A stretch of 64,000 bases of DNA from Pseudoxanthomonas daejeonensis (lineage in GTDB: Bacteria; Pseudomonadota; Gammaproteobacteria; Xanthomonadales; Xanthomonadaceae), in the NCBI RefSeq assembly GCF_010093205.1, contig NZ_PDWN01000005.1:62001-126000 (forward strand), in the 5' to 3' direction. The notes beneath the pieces were generated by a model. It was not told where the DNA came from, did no database searches, and saw only the letters and a program-made list of their open reading frames with translations. Both the position numbers and the translations under genes were made by a program. Shown one piece after another: positions 37,778 to 46,335 of the stretch (positions within the stretch are counted from its first letter, which is position 1; each line of letters begins with the position of its first letter).

Positions 37778-39631
37778 ATGACCGCTGCGCCCACCGCGCT
37801 GCCCCCCAGCCCGCTCAACGAAGACCGCAAGGTCCTGCTGGGCCGGCTGGTCGATGGCCTGGACGGGCCGTCGCTGTGGTGGCTTTCGGGTTACACCGCC
37901 GGCCTGGCCCAGGTCCATGCACCGCCCCAGCTGGCGGTGCTTCCCGGCGGCGCTGCGGGGGCAGCGAGCCAGGCGGGGCAGCGGCTGACCGTGCTGTACG
38001 GAAGTCAGACCGGCAACGCCCGCCGTGAAGCGGAGAAGATCGCCCAGGCCGCCGAAGGCGCCGGCCTGGCCGTGCGCCTGCTCCGTACCGATGCCTATGC
38101 CACCCGCGAACTGGCCAGCGAGCGCCTCCTGTATGTCGTCATCAGCACCCAGGGCGAAGGCGATCCGCCGGACGATTCGATCGGTTTCACCGAGTTCCTG
38201 CTCGGCAAGCGCGCGCCGAAGCTGCCCGAACTGAAATTCGCGGTGCTTGGCCTGGGCGACACCAGCTATGCCGACTTCTGCGGCATCTCCCGCAAGCTCG
38301 ATGCCCGCCTGGCCGAACTGGGCGCGCAGCGCGTGCTCGAGGCCGGGCAGGCCGACCTGGACATCGACACGGTCGCCGGTCCCTGGCGCGACAGCGCCCT
38401 GGCCCAGGCGCGCGAGCTGCTCAAGGCGAGCCCCGCCCCGGCCGCCGCGCACCTGGCCACGGTCACTCCCCTGCGCGCGGTGTCGGCCTGGTCGCACGAA
38501 CGGCCGTTCCCGGCCGAGGTGCTCGCCAACCAGCGCGTGAGCGGGCGCGAGTTCAAGGGCCAGGGTTTCCTGCAGTACGGGTCCGGCGACAAGGACGTGC
38601 GACACATCGAGCTGTCGCTGGAGGGTTCGGGCCTGGCCTACGAGCCGGGCGATGCACTGGGCATCCGCCACCGCAATCCCGCCGTGCTGGTCGACGCCGT
38701 GCTGCAGGCCACGCACCTGGACGGCAACACCGCTGTCACCTCCGGCGAGCAGACTCTGCCCCTGTCCGAGTGGCTGGCCACCCGCCGCGAACTGACCCGG
38801 CTGTCGCGCCCGTTCCTGGCCGCGCATGCCGAACGTTCCGGTGCGGCGTCGCTGAAGCAGCTGCTCGACCCGACCCAGCCCGCCGGCCTGGCTGCGCTGC
38901 TTGCCGACCACCAGCTGGTGGACGTGCTGCGCCGCTGGCCGGCGGATTGGGACCACGACGGCCTGCTCGCCGCGCTGCGCCCGCAGGCCCAGCGCCTGTA
39001 TTCGATCGCCTCCAGCCCCAGGCGCGTTGGCGAGGAAGCGCACCTCACCGTCGACATCCTCGGCTACCACGCCCACGGTCACGACCATGGCGGCGCGGCC
39101 AGCGGTTTCCTCGCCACCCTGGACGAGGGCGGCCAGGTTCCGGTCTACATCGAACCCAACGAGCGCTTCCGGGTGCCGGCCGACGGCGCGCGCGACATCA
39201 TCATGGTCGGCCCCGGCACCGGCGTGGCGCCGTTCCGCGGCTTCGTCCAGGAACGTGCCGAGACCGGCGCCAGCGGTCGCAACTGGCTGTTCTTCGGCGC
39301 CCAGCACTTCAATACCGGCTTCCTTTACCAGGTCGAGTGGCAGGATGCCCTGCGCCGCAGGGAACTGCACCGCCTCGACCTGGCCTTCTCCCGCGACCAG
39401 GCCGACAAGATCTACATCCAAAGCCGCCTGCGCGAGCGCGGCCGCGAGGTCTACGACTGGCTGCAGAGCGGCGCGCACTTCTATGTCTGCGGCGCGATCG
39501 CCATGGGCAAGGACGTGCACGCCACCCTGCTCGAGATCATTGCCGCGCACAACGGCGGCGACGCCGAGGCCGCATCCGACTACCTGACCGCACTGCAGAC
39601 CGAGGGCCGCTACAGCCGCGACGTCTACTGA
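37778..39631 (+). CDS. cysJ: sulfite reductase flavoprotein alpha subunit
   Basis: NADPH-to-sulfite-reductase electron carrier, 617 residues. FMN-binding flavodoxin part with [16 protein letters not shown] and [12 protein letters not shown] domain with [16 protein letters not shown] domain with [13 protein letters not shown] and WLFFGAQH, ending in the usual YSRDVY. A short variable N-terminal stretch precedes the flavodoxin domain. ATG at 37778 follows a weak GAG; the frame extends slightly upstream without homology. First gene of cysJ-cysI-cysH. Confidence 0.97.
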   Translation: MTAAPTALPPSPLNEDRKVLLGRLVDGLDGPSLWWLSGYTAGLAQVHAPPQLAVLPGGAAGAASQAGQRLTVLYGSQTGNARREAEKIAQAAEGAGLAVRLLRTDAYATRELASERLLYVVISTQGEGDPPDDSIGFTEFLLGKRAPKLPELKFAVLGLGDTSYADFCGISRKLDARLAELGAQRVLEAGQADLDIDTVAGPWRDSALAQARELLKASPAPAAAHLATVTPLRAVSAWSHERPFPAEVLANQRVSGREFKGQGFLQYGSGDKDVRHIELSLEGSGLAYEPGDALGIRHRNPAVLVDAVLQATHLDGNTAVTSGEQTLPLSEWLATRRELTRLSRPFLAAHAERSGAASLKQLLDPTQPAGLAALLADHQLVDVLRRWPADWDHDGLLAALRPQAQRLYSIASSPRRVGEEAHLTVDILGYHAHGHDHGGAASGFLATLDEGGQVPVYIEPNERFRVPADGARDIIMVGPGTGVAPFRGFVQERAETGASGRNWLFFGAQHFNTGFLYQVEWQDALRRRELHRLDLAFSRDQADKIYIQSRLRERGREVYDWLQSGAHFYVCGAIAMGKDVHATLLEIIAAHNGGDAEAASDYLTALQTEGRYSRDVY

Positions 39632-39654
39632 AGACGCCACGGCCCAGCCACCGC

Positions 39655-41379
39655 ATGAGCACCACCCATTCCGTCGAAGACATCAAGGCCGAGAGCCGCC
39701 GCCTGCGCGGGTCGCTGCTGGAAAGCCTGGCCGATCCGGTCACCGGCTCGCTGCGCGAGGACGACCAGACCCTCATCAAGTACCACGGCAGCTACCAGCA
39801 GGACGACCGCGACATCCGCGACGAGCGCCGCCGGCAGAAGCTCGAGCCGGCCTACCAGTTCATGATCCGTACCCGCACCCCCGGCGGCGTGATCAGCCCC
39901 GAGCAGTGGCTGAAGCTCGATTCGGTCGCCACGCGTTTCTCCAACCACTCGCTGCGCGTCACCACGCGCCAGGCGTTCCAGTTCCACGGCGTGATCAAGC
40001 GCGAACTGAAGTCGACCATGCAGGCGATCAACGCCGCGATGATCGACACCCTGGCCGCCTGCGGCGACGTCAACCGCAACGTCCAGGTCGCCGCCAATCC
40101 GCTGCTGTCGAAGGCGCATGCCGACCTGTACGGCGACGCCGCGCGCACGTCCGAGCACCTGCTGCCCAATACCCGCGCCTACTACGAGATCTGGCTGGAC
40201 GAGGAACAGGTGGCTGGCAGCGGCGAGGAGACCGAACCGGTCTATGGCGACAAGTACCTGCCGCGCAAGTTCAAGATCGGCTTCGCCCTGCCACCGGTGA
40301 ACGATGTCGACGTGTACGCCAACGACCTGGGCTTCATCGGCGTGCTCGACCCCCAGGGCCAGCTCGAAGGCTACGACGTCACCATCGGCGGCGGCATGGG
40401 TTCGACCCATGGCGACGCGGAAACCTACCCGCGGCTGGCCAACAACGTCGGCTTCATCCCGCGCGATGCGCTGCTGGAGGTCGCCACCGCGGTGGTCACC
40501 ACCCAGCGCGACTTCGGCAACCGCGTGCTGCGCAAGCGCGCGCGCTTCAAGTACACGATCGACGACCATGGCCTGGAGTTCATCGTCGACGAGATCGAAC
40601 GTCGCGCCGGCCTTAAGTTCGCCGCGCCGCGCGCCGCCGCCTTCGAGCACAACGGCGACCGCTACGGCTGGGTCGAGGGCGAGGATGGCCGCTGGCACCT
40701 GACCCTGTCGCTGCCGGCCGGCCGCATCGCCGATCGCCCGGGCGCGCCGCACCTGACCGGCCTGCGCGAGATCGCCAACGTGCACCGTGGCGAGTTCCGG
40801 ATGACCGGCAACCAGAACCTGGTGATCGCCGGCGTGCCGGCCGGCGAGCGCAAGCGCATCGAAGCGCTGGTCCGCGACCATGGCCTCGATGCCGGCAACC
40901 GCGCGCCGACCGCGCTCGCCCGCGCGGCGATGGCATGCGTCTCCCTGCCGACTTGCGGCCTGGCCATGGCCGAGGCCGAGCGCTACCTGCCGGATTTCGC
41001 CGCCAGGCTGGAGCCGCTGCTGGACCGGCACGGCCTGCGCGAGGCGCCGATCCTGGTGCGCATCTCCGGCTGCCCGAACGGCTGCTCGCGGCCGTACCTG
41101 GCCGAGATCGCGCTGGTCGGCAAGGCGCCGGGCCGCTACAACCTGATGCTTGGCGCCGACCACCGCGGCCAGCGGCTCAACACGCTGTACCGCGAGAACA
41201 TCACCGAGGCCGAGATCATCGAGGCGCTCGATCCCCTGTTCGCCCGCTATGCCGGCGAACGCCAGTCCGGCGAAGGCTTCGGCGATTTCCTGCACCGCGC
41301 CGGCCTGGTCGCGCTGCCGCCCTATCCCACCCATGTCCGCGTCGACCCGGCCCCGGCCGCGCTCGGCGAGGCCGCCTGA
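39655..41379 (+). CDS. cysI: sulfite reductase hemoprotein beta subunit
   Basis: Siroheme/[4Fe-4S] enzyme of 574 residues that reduces sulfite to sulfide by six electrons from CysJ. Cluster ligands are Cys428 and Cys434 ([15 protein letters not shown]) and Cys473 and Cys477 ([10 protein letters not shown]), matching the family spacing. [15 protein letters not shown] and [10 protein letters not shown] are further conserved. It lies 23 bases after cysJ and ends 37 before the chosen cysH start. Confidence 0.97.
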   Translation: MSTTHSVEDIKAESRRLRGSLLESLADPVTGSLREDDQTLIKYHGSYQQDDRDIRDERRRQKLEPAYQFMIRTRTPGGVISPEQWLKLDSVATRFSNHSLRVTTRQAFQFHGVIKRELKSTMQAINAAMIDTLAACGDVNRNVQVAANPLLSKAHADLYGDAARTSEHLLPNTRAYYEIWLDEEQVAGSGEETEPVYGDKYLPRKFKIGFALPPVNDVDVYANDLGFIGVLDPQGQLEGYDVTIGGGMGSTHGDAETYPRLANNVGFIPRDALLEVATAVVTTQRDFGNRVLRKRARFKYTIDDHGLEFIVDEIERRAGLKFAAPRAAAFEHNGDRYGWVEGEDGRWHLTLSLPAGRIADRPGAPHLTGLREIANVHRGEFRMTGNQNLVIAGVPAGERKRIEALVRDHGLDAGNRAPTALARAAMACVSLPTCGLAMAEAERYLPDFAARLEPLLDRHGLREAPILVRISGCPNGCSRPYLAEIALVGKAPGRYNLMLGADHRGQRLNTLYRENITEAEIIEALDPLFARYAGERQSGEGFGDFLHRAGLVALPPYPTHVRVDPAPAALGEAA

Positions 41380-41416
41380 TCCCATGTCGCTGCAGAACCT
41401 GCGTCCGGAGCCTCCG

Positions 41417-42157
41417 ATGAGCCTCACCGCCACTACCCGTGAAGCCGCCAACAGCCCGCAGGCAACGCCCGTGCTGGACCTCGACGCGCTCAACAGCCGG
41501 CTCGAAGCGATGGATGCCGAACAGCGCGTGGACTGGGCGCTGCAGCATGGACCGGGCAACGCCGCGCTGTCTTCGAGCTTCGGCGCGCAATCGGCGGTCA
41601 CCCTGCACCTGCTCACCCTGCAGAAGCCGGACATCCCGGTGATCCTGATCGATACCGGCTACCTGTTCCCGGAAACCTACCGCTTCGCCGACGAACTGGC
41701 CGAACGGCTCAAGCTCAACCTGCAGATCTATCGTCCGCTGGTCAGTCGCGCGTGGATGGAAGCGCGCCATGGGCGCCTGTGGGAACAGGGCGTGACCGGC
41801 CTGGACAACTACAACCAGCTGCGCAAGGTCGAGCCGATGCGCCGCGCGCTGGACGACCTGGGCGTGGGTACCTGGTTCACCGGCCTGCGCCGCAACCAGT
41901 CGGCCAGCCGCGCCGAAACGCCGATCCTGCAGCGCCGCGGCGAACGGCTCAAGGTCAGCCCGATCGCCGACTGGTCCGACCGCGATGTCTGGCAGTACCT
42001 GAAGAAGCACGACCTGCCCTACCACCCGCTGTGGCACGAAGGCTATGTCTCGATCGGCGACTTCCACACCACCAGCCGCTGGGAGCCGGGCATGCGCGAC
42101 GAGGACACCCGCTTCTTCGGCCTCAAGCGCGAGTGCGGCATCCACGAGGAGATCTGA
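41417..42157 (+). CDS. cysH: phosphoadenylylsulfate (PAPS) reductase
   Basis: Reduces PAPS to sulfite with thioredoxin. The 246-residue product has [43 protein letters not shown] and the catalytic Cys in [10 protein letters not shown] at the C terminus. The extra Cys pairs of APS reductases are absent, so it is the PAPS type, in line with the CysC kinase domain nearby. I choose the ATG at 41417 because GGAG (41407-41410) sits 6 bases ahead; an ATG at 41384 has no such signal. Confidence 0.95.
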   Translation: MSLTATTREAANSPQATPVLDLDALNSRLEAMDAEQRVDWALQHGPGNAALSSSFGAQSAVTLHLLTLQKPDIPVILIDTGYLFPETYRFADELAERLKLNLQIYRPLVSRAWMEARHGRLWEQGVTGLDNYNQLRKVEPMRRALDDLGVGTWFTGLRRNQSASRAETPILQRRGERLKVSPIADWSDRDVWQYLKKHDLPYHPLWHEGYVSIGDFHTTSRWEPGMRDEDTRFFGLKRECGIHEEI

Positions 42158-42226
42158 CCGGGCTGCGGTGCCGCCCGCGCGGTTAGCGTTGCCTGGCACC
42201 GGATTGAAGCTGGCCGCCGCCGGCGA

Positions 42227-42610
42227 CTAGCGGTACTGCTTTTCCTCGATGAACTGGGAACCCGCCAGGCGGTTGATCTCGTTCTTGATCCCGACCCGCT
42301 CGCCGTTGCGGGTCGCCACGGCACGCGCCAGCGTGATGAATTCCTCGCCGAAATCCTGCGCCGCTTCCTTCGCGCGCAGGGCGTCCTGCACGTCCCACAT
42401 ACGCTCGTTGACCGCGCGCAGCTGCGCCTTCAGCGCCGGCAGCTCACCGGACCCCGCCGCCAGCGACTCCCACAGCGGGCGCAGGCCGTCGAGTTCGACT
42501 GCCACGTTCCGGCGCTTGTCCTCGGCCGCGATCCGCTCGGCCTTGATCTCGAGGATGGTGATCTTGTCGATGAGCTCCCCGACCGAAACGGGGACCATGA
42601 TGGTGTTCAT
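42227..42610 (-). CDS. DUF6165 family protein
   Basis: A 127-residue soluble protein that matches, from memory, DUF6165: it begins IMVPVSVGELIDKITILEIKAERI and is mostly helical and charged (DKRRNVAVELDGLRPLWESL, EINRLAGSQFIEEKQYR). Function unknown. It sits between cysH and cysB, pointing toward cysH, but shows no link to sulfur chemistry in its sequence. Confidence 0.75.
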   Translation of the reverse strand: MNTIMVPVSVGELIDKITILEIKAERIAAEDKRRNVAVELDGLRPLWESLAAGSGELPALKAQLRAVNERMWDVQDALRAKEAAQDFGEEFITLARAVATRNGERVGIKNEINRLAGSQFIEEKQYR

Positions 42611-42751
42611 GCCGGGATCCTGTGGCGTGCGCAGGAGCGCAGTCTACCGGCAGGCTGCATGATGGGGCCCGCATCCGTTGCGCAGCGGCCGATGCATCGC
42701 GTGTCGCCCTCCATCGCGCTGGTGTATTGCGCCGCCGGCAGGCGCCACGGA

Positions 42752-43735
42752 TCAGCTGGTGATGGTCTGGGTCAGCGATTCCCAGGTCGGAGGCTCGGGC
42801 CAGTCGGCCGCCTGGTTTCCGTCCAGCACGCGGCGCAGGTCGCGCTTGTCGATCTGCGGGGCGAGCACGTTGACCAGCTCGAGCGCGTAGTCGCGCAGCA
42901 CGCGTTCGCGCGGCAGCACCGCCCAGGCGATGCATTCGGAAACCTCGGTGGGCGCCGGCCAGCCGCGCAGATCGGTATCGCCGGTGCTGACCGCCATCTC
43001 CGCCAGCAGGCCCACGCCCAGTCCGGCACGCACGTAGGTCTTGATCAGGTCGGCATCCAGCGCGGTCAGGGCCAGGTTCGGCTCCAGGCCGACGCTGCTG
43101 AAAGCGCGCTGCAGCGAGGATTCCGGACGGGTCGAGGATTCGTAGCTGATCAGCGGGTACTGCGACAGCTCCTGGATGTCCGGCGCCTTGCCGGCCCGGT
43201 CCAGCGGATGGCCGCGCGGCACCAGCGCCAGCCGGCGCCAGCGGTACAGCGGTACGGCCACCCCGCCCTGCGGTTCGCCCCCGGCCGTGCTGACCACGGC
43301 CATGTCGGCCTCGCCGCTGCCCAGCAGGTCCAGCGCCGCCCCCTCGGCGGACTGCTGCAGGTGCACGCTGACCTGGGGGAACTCGCGCTTGATCCGCGCG
43401 ATCGCCGGCGGCAACACGAAGCGGGCCTGGGTATGGGTGGTGGTGATGGTCAGCTGGCCCTGGCTCTCGCGGCGCTGGTTGGCGGCGTAGGCCCGGATGT
43501 TGGCGGTCTCGGCCAGGATCACCCGGGCCCGGTCCAGGACCTCGGCGCCGGCCGGGGTGATCGCCTCCAGGCTGCGCCCCTTGCGCACAAACAGCAGGAA
43601 GCCCAGCTCGTCCTCCAGCTGCTTGAGCTGCTTGGACAGGCCGGGCTGGGTCGCATGAACGCGCGCCGCCGCCAGGGTGATGTTGAGCCCGGCGTCGGCG
43701 ATGGCAACGAGGTAGCGCAGCTGGGTAAGCGTCAT
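42752..43735 (-). CDS. cysB: LysR-type regulator of cysteine genes, CysB
   Basis: A 327-residue LysR-type regulator. HTH in residues 1-60 (TLTQLRYLVAIADAGLNITLAAARVHATQPGLSKQLKQLE), followed by the inducer-binding domain with TTTHTQARFVLPPAI, the segment around the N-acetylserine/sulfate pocket in CysB/Cbl proteins. In the family it activates sulfate assimilation genes under sulfur limitation, with N-acetylserine as inducer. It is divergent from the SUMT gene and near all the cys genes; Cbl or another paralogue is the alternative. Confidence 0.92.
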   Translation of the reverse strand: MTLTQLRYLVAIADAGLNITLAAARVHATQPGLSKQLKQLEDELGFLLFVRKGRSLEAITPAGAEVLDRARVILAETANIRAYAANQRRESQGQLTITTTHTQARFVLPPAIARIKREFPQVSVHLQQSAEGAALDLLGSGEADMAVVSTAGGEPQGGVAVPLYRWRRLALVPRGHPLDRAGKAPDIQELSQYPLISYESSTRPESSLQRAFSSVGLEPNLALTALDADLIKTYVRAGLGVGLLAEMAVSTGDTDLRGWPAPTEVSECIAWAVLPRERVLRDYALELVNVLAPQIDKRDLRRVLDGNQAADWPEPPTWESLTQTITS

Positions 43736-43810
43736 TCGGGGGCCGGGCGACCGGGGGGGTCAGGTCGTGACAGGTCTGGCGACTGTAGTGGTAATCAGTG
43801 CCCCCATCTT

Positions 43811-43829
43811 ATAACTGGGAGGCATAAGC
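43811..43829. promoter_or_regulatory. candidate CysB operator between cysB and the SUMT gene
   Basis: ATAACTGGGAGGCATAAGC, same ATAA-N8-CATAAGC pattern and spacing as at 37675-37693. It lies 76 bases before the chosen SUMT start and 76 bases from the cysB start, so it could serve activation of one and autoregulation of the other. Confidence 0.55.
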
Positions 43830-43904
43830 ATTGTGCGGCAAGTTATTTCCGCCCGTTATGAGCACGGGGGTACGGTCGGCATCCCACTCCCTGCCGGGCC
43901 TGCC

Positions 43905-44726
43905 GTGAGCCTGTCCCCTTCCGCCGCCTTCGACCTGCCCCCGGGCGGCGTCGCCCTGGTCGGCGCCGGTCCCGGTGATCCGGGCCTGTTGACCCTGAAC
44001 GCGCTGCGCGCGCTGGAGGCGGCCGAGGTCGTGCTGTACGACCGCCTGGTCGGCGCCGGCGTGCTGGCCCTGGCCAACCCGGCGGCGTTGAGGATCGAGG
44101 TCGGCAAGTCGGCCGGCAACCACAGCATGCCGCAGGAGCAGATCCACGCGCTGATGCTGGAGCACGCCCGCGCCGGCCGCCGCGTGGTCCGTCTCAAGGG
44201 CGGCGACCCCTTCGTCTTCGGCCGCGGCGGCGAGGAACTCGAGTACCTGCATGCCCACGGCATTCCCTACCGGGTCGTGCCCGGCATCACCGCGGCGGTC
44301 GCCTGCGCGGCCTATGCCGGCATCCCCCTGACCCATCGCGACCACGCGCAATCGCTGCGACTGATGACCGCCCACTGCAGGGACTCGGTGGACACCCTGG
44401 ACTGGGCGTCGCTGGCGCAGGAACGGCAGACCCTGGCCGTGTACATGGGCGTGGCCGCACTCGGCCACCTGCGCGAACGCCTGCTCGCTGCGGGCCGCGA
44501 CCCGGCGACGCCGTTCGCCCTGGTCGAAAACGGCTCGCGCCCGGAGCAGCGCGTGGTCACCGGCACCCTGGACGACCTGGCCGCGACCGCCCAGGCGCAC
44601 GCCGTCGCCTCGCCGGCGCTGCTGATCCTGGGCGAGGTGGCGGCACTGGCTGCACAGCTGCACTGGTTCGGCGCGACGCCGCTCGGCCCGCCACCCGCTG
44701 AACCGGCCTTGGCCCAGGCCGCCTGA
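43905..44726 (+). CDS. cobA: uroporphyrinogen-III C-methyltransferase (SUMT)
   Basis: Makes precorrin-2, the siroheme precursor needed by CysI. It has [24 protein letters not shown], the [16 protein letters not shown] signature, [22 protein letters not shown] and YMGVAAL. This is the CysG C-terminal domain alone; the N-terminal dehydrogenase/ferrochelatase of CysG is absent, so another gene must finish siroheme. I use GTG at 43905 (273 residues), which keeps the distance to the putative operator like that of cysJ. A GTG at 43833 with GGGAGG 10 bases ahead is an alternative, giving 297 residues. Confidence 0.9.
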   Translation: MSLSPSAAFDLPPGGVALVGAGPGDPGLLTLNALRALEAAEVVLYDRLVGAGVLALANPAALRIEVGKSAGNHSMPQEQIHALMLEHARAGRRVVRLKGGDPFVFGRGGEELEYLHAHGIPYRVVPGITAAVACAAYAGIPLTHRDHAQSLRLMTAHCRDSVDTLDWASLAQERQTLAVYMGVAALGHLRERLLAAGRDPATPFALVENGSRPEQRVVTGTLDDLAATAQAHAVASPALLILGEVAALAAQLHWFGATPLGPPPAEPALAQAA

Positions 44727-44780
44727 ATCACGCGTACTGAATCCCACATTCCCCGCCTCCTGGAACCACGGAACCCGCTC

Positions 44781-45740
44781 ATGGCCATCTACGACAGCAT
44801 CCTCGACACCATCGGCCGCACTCCGGTCGTCAAGCTGCATCGCATCGCTCCGGCGCACGTGGAGCTCTATGCCAAGGTCGAGGCGTTCAATCCCGGCGGC
44901 TCGGTCAAGGACCGCCTGGCCCTGGCGATCGTCCTGGACGCCGAATCCAAGGGCCAGCTCAAGCCCGGCGACACGATCATCGAGGCCACTTCAGGCAATA
45001 CCGGCGTCGCCCTGGCCCAGGTCGCTGCCGCGCGCGGCTACAAGTTCGTCGCGGTGATGGTCGAGACGTTCTCGATCGAGCGCCGCAAGCTGATGCGCGC
45101 CTACGGCGCCAAGGTGATCCTGACGCCCGCGGCCGAGCGCGGCACGGGCATGGTGCGCCGCGCCGAAGAGCTGGCGAAAAAGCATGGCTGGTTCCTCGCC
45201 CGCCAGTTCGAGAACCCGGCCAATCCTGCCTACCATCGCCAGACCACCGCCGCCGAGATCCTGCATGACTTCGCCGGTCGCCGACTGGACCACTTCGTCA
45301 GCGGCTGGGGCACTGGCGGAACGCTGACCGGCGTGGGCGAGGTGCTGCGCGTCGCCCGCCCGGAAGTGAAGATCACCGCCGCCGAACCGGCCAATGCGTC
45401 GCTGCTGGCCGGCAACGAATGGAAGCCGCACAAGATCCAGGGCTGGACCCCGGACTTCGTGCCGGCGGTGCTCAATCGCGAGGTCGCCGACCAGATCCTC
45501 GGCGTCACCGACGAGGACGCCATCGCCACCGCACGCCGCCTGGCGGCAGAGGAAGGCATCTTCGCTGGCATCTCCTCGGGCGCGACGGTCGCTGCGGCGC
45601 TCAAGGTCGCCGCCGATGCGCCGGCCGGCACGGTGCTGCTGGCGGTGCTGCCGGACACGGGCGAACGCTACTTCTCCACTCCGCTGTTCGAGGGCGTCAA
45701 CGAAGGTTCGGACGACGAGTGGCTGGCTTCACTGAGCTGA
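44781..45740 (+). CDS. cysK: O-acetylserine sulfhydrylase (cysteine synthase A type)
   Basis: PLP enzyme that joins O-acetylserine and sulfide to cysteine. The 319-residue product begins IYDSILDTIGRTPVVKLHRI, has the PLP Lys43 in NPGGSVKDRLA, TSGNTGVALAQVAA, GTGGTLTGVGEVL and ISSGATVAAA. Length and motifs favour CysK over CysM. It lies 54 bases after the SUMT gene on the same strand and is closed by its own terminator. Confidence 0.96.
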   Translation: MAIYDSILDTIGRTPVVKLHRIAPAHVELYAKVEAFNPGGSVKDRLALAIVLDAESKGQLKPGDTIIEATSGNTGVALAQVAAARGYKFVAVMVETFSIERRKLMRAYGAKVILTPAAERGTGMVRRAEELAKKHGWFLARQFENPANPAYHRQTTAAEILHDFAGRRLDHFVSGWGTGGTLTGVGEVLRVARPEVKITAAEPANASLLAGNEWKPHKIQGWTPDFVPAVLNREVADQILGVTDEDAIATARRLAAEEGIFAGISSGATVAAALKVAADAPAGTVLLAVLPDTGERYFSTPLFEGVNEGSDDEWLASLS

Positions 45741-45762
45741 GTCTTTCCAGAGTGAGAAACGG

Positions 45763-45795
45763 AACGGGCGACACGCAGGTGCCGCCCGTTTTCGC
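45763..45795 (+). terminator. intrinsic terminator of cysK
   Basis: AACGGGCG (45763-45770) pairs with CGCCCGTT (45783-45790), loop of 12, followed by TTCGCTT. It lies 22 bases after the cysK stop. Confidence 0.65.
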
Positions 45796-45899
45796 TTGGC
45801 GCTAGGCCGCCGCGCGCTAGCAGCCTGGCTTGCGGCGGGACGCAGAAAGCAAGGCAAGGGCAAAAGCAAAAGACGGAGCGTGCGTCGCGGTTGCGCTGC

Positions 45900-45979
45900 G
45901 GGGTGTTCCCTTCCGCGAATGTCCCCCGGCACCGATAAAGCCGGTGCCTCCTCCTTTATTTCGCTGCAGGGAACACCCC
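45900..45979 (+). repeat. 80-nt palindromic repeat element, copy 1
   Basis: A nested imperfect palindrome. Outer arms GGGGTGTTCCC (45900-45910) and GGGAACACCCC (45969-45979) pair perfectly. Inside is a 50-nt core (45915-45964): GCGAA/TTCGC ends and a central GGCACCG-ATAAAGC-CGGTGCC hairpin. The core is repeated in inverted form at 46144-46193 with one mismatch. REP/REPIN-like in design, but I do not recognise the family. Its place between convergent genes fits a terminator-like or intergenic repeat role. Confidence 0.85.
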
Positions 45980-46128
45980 ACATCGCCTGAAGGTGGCAGC
46001 GGCCTGGCTGGGCGACGCACGGTCAATGCAAAAGGCTGAACCCGGCAGCATGCGTCGAGTGGCGCAATGTGTTCATCGCGTGCGCGCCAGATTTCTGGAG
46101 GAAGCGCCTGGTACCTGTCGGGACGTGG

Positions 46129-46209
46129 TGCGATGCCCTCGGGGCGAAATCAAGGAGGAGGCACCGGCTTTATCGGTGCCGGGGGACATTCGCCCCGAGG
46201 GGCATCGCA
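46129..46209 (-). repeat. 81-nt palindromic repeat element, copy 2
   Basis: Second copy, in opposite orientation. The 50-nt core (46144-46193) is the reverse complement of copy 1 with one mismatch. The outer arms are of different sequence (TGCGATGCCCTCGGGGCG at 46129-46146 and CGCCCCGAGGGGCATCGCA at 46191-46209) yet still pair over 18 bp with one bulge. Copy 1 and 2 are 149 bases apart. Confidence 0.85.
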
Positions 46210-46335
46210 GCGCGTCTTGCCGCGACCCGTCCGCCCAAACCAATGCTGTGCTCGCTCTTTGACGAAACCGCATCGCGATGCGCTGCGAGAATCACAGTGC
46301 AGCAGCCGTGCAGGACACGGCTGCCACGTACCTCA

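Larger units (their letters stand above)
45741..46335. other. 595-base gene-free stretch between convergent cysK and the CoA-transferase gene
   Basis: No open frame here shows a plausible protein; all short frames are interrupted or low-complexity. Apart from the cysK terminator the stretch is dominated by the two palindromic elements listed separately. The remainder (45800-45899, 45980-46128, 46210-46335) shows no feature I can name. Confidence 0.8.

Noticed and set aside
37733-41634. Long minus-strand frames opposite cysJ and cysI
   Set aside because: Antisense of well-conserved enzymes, no independent motif or start signal.
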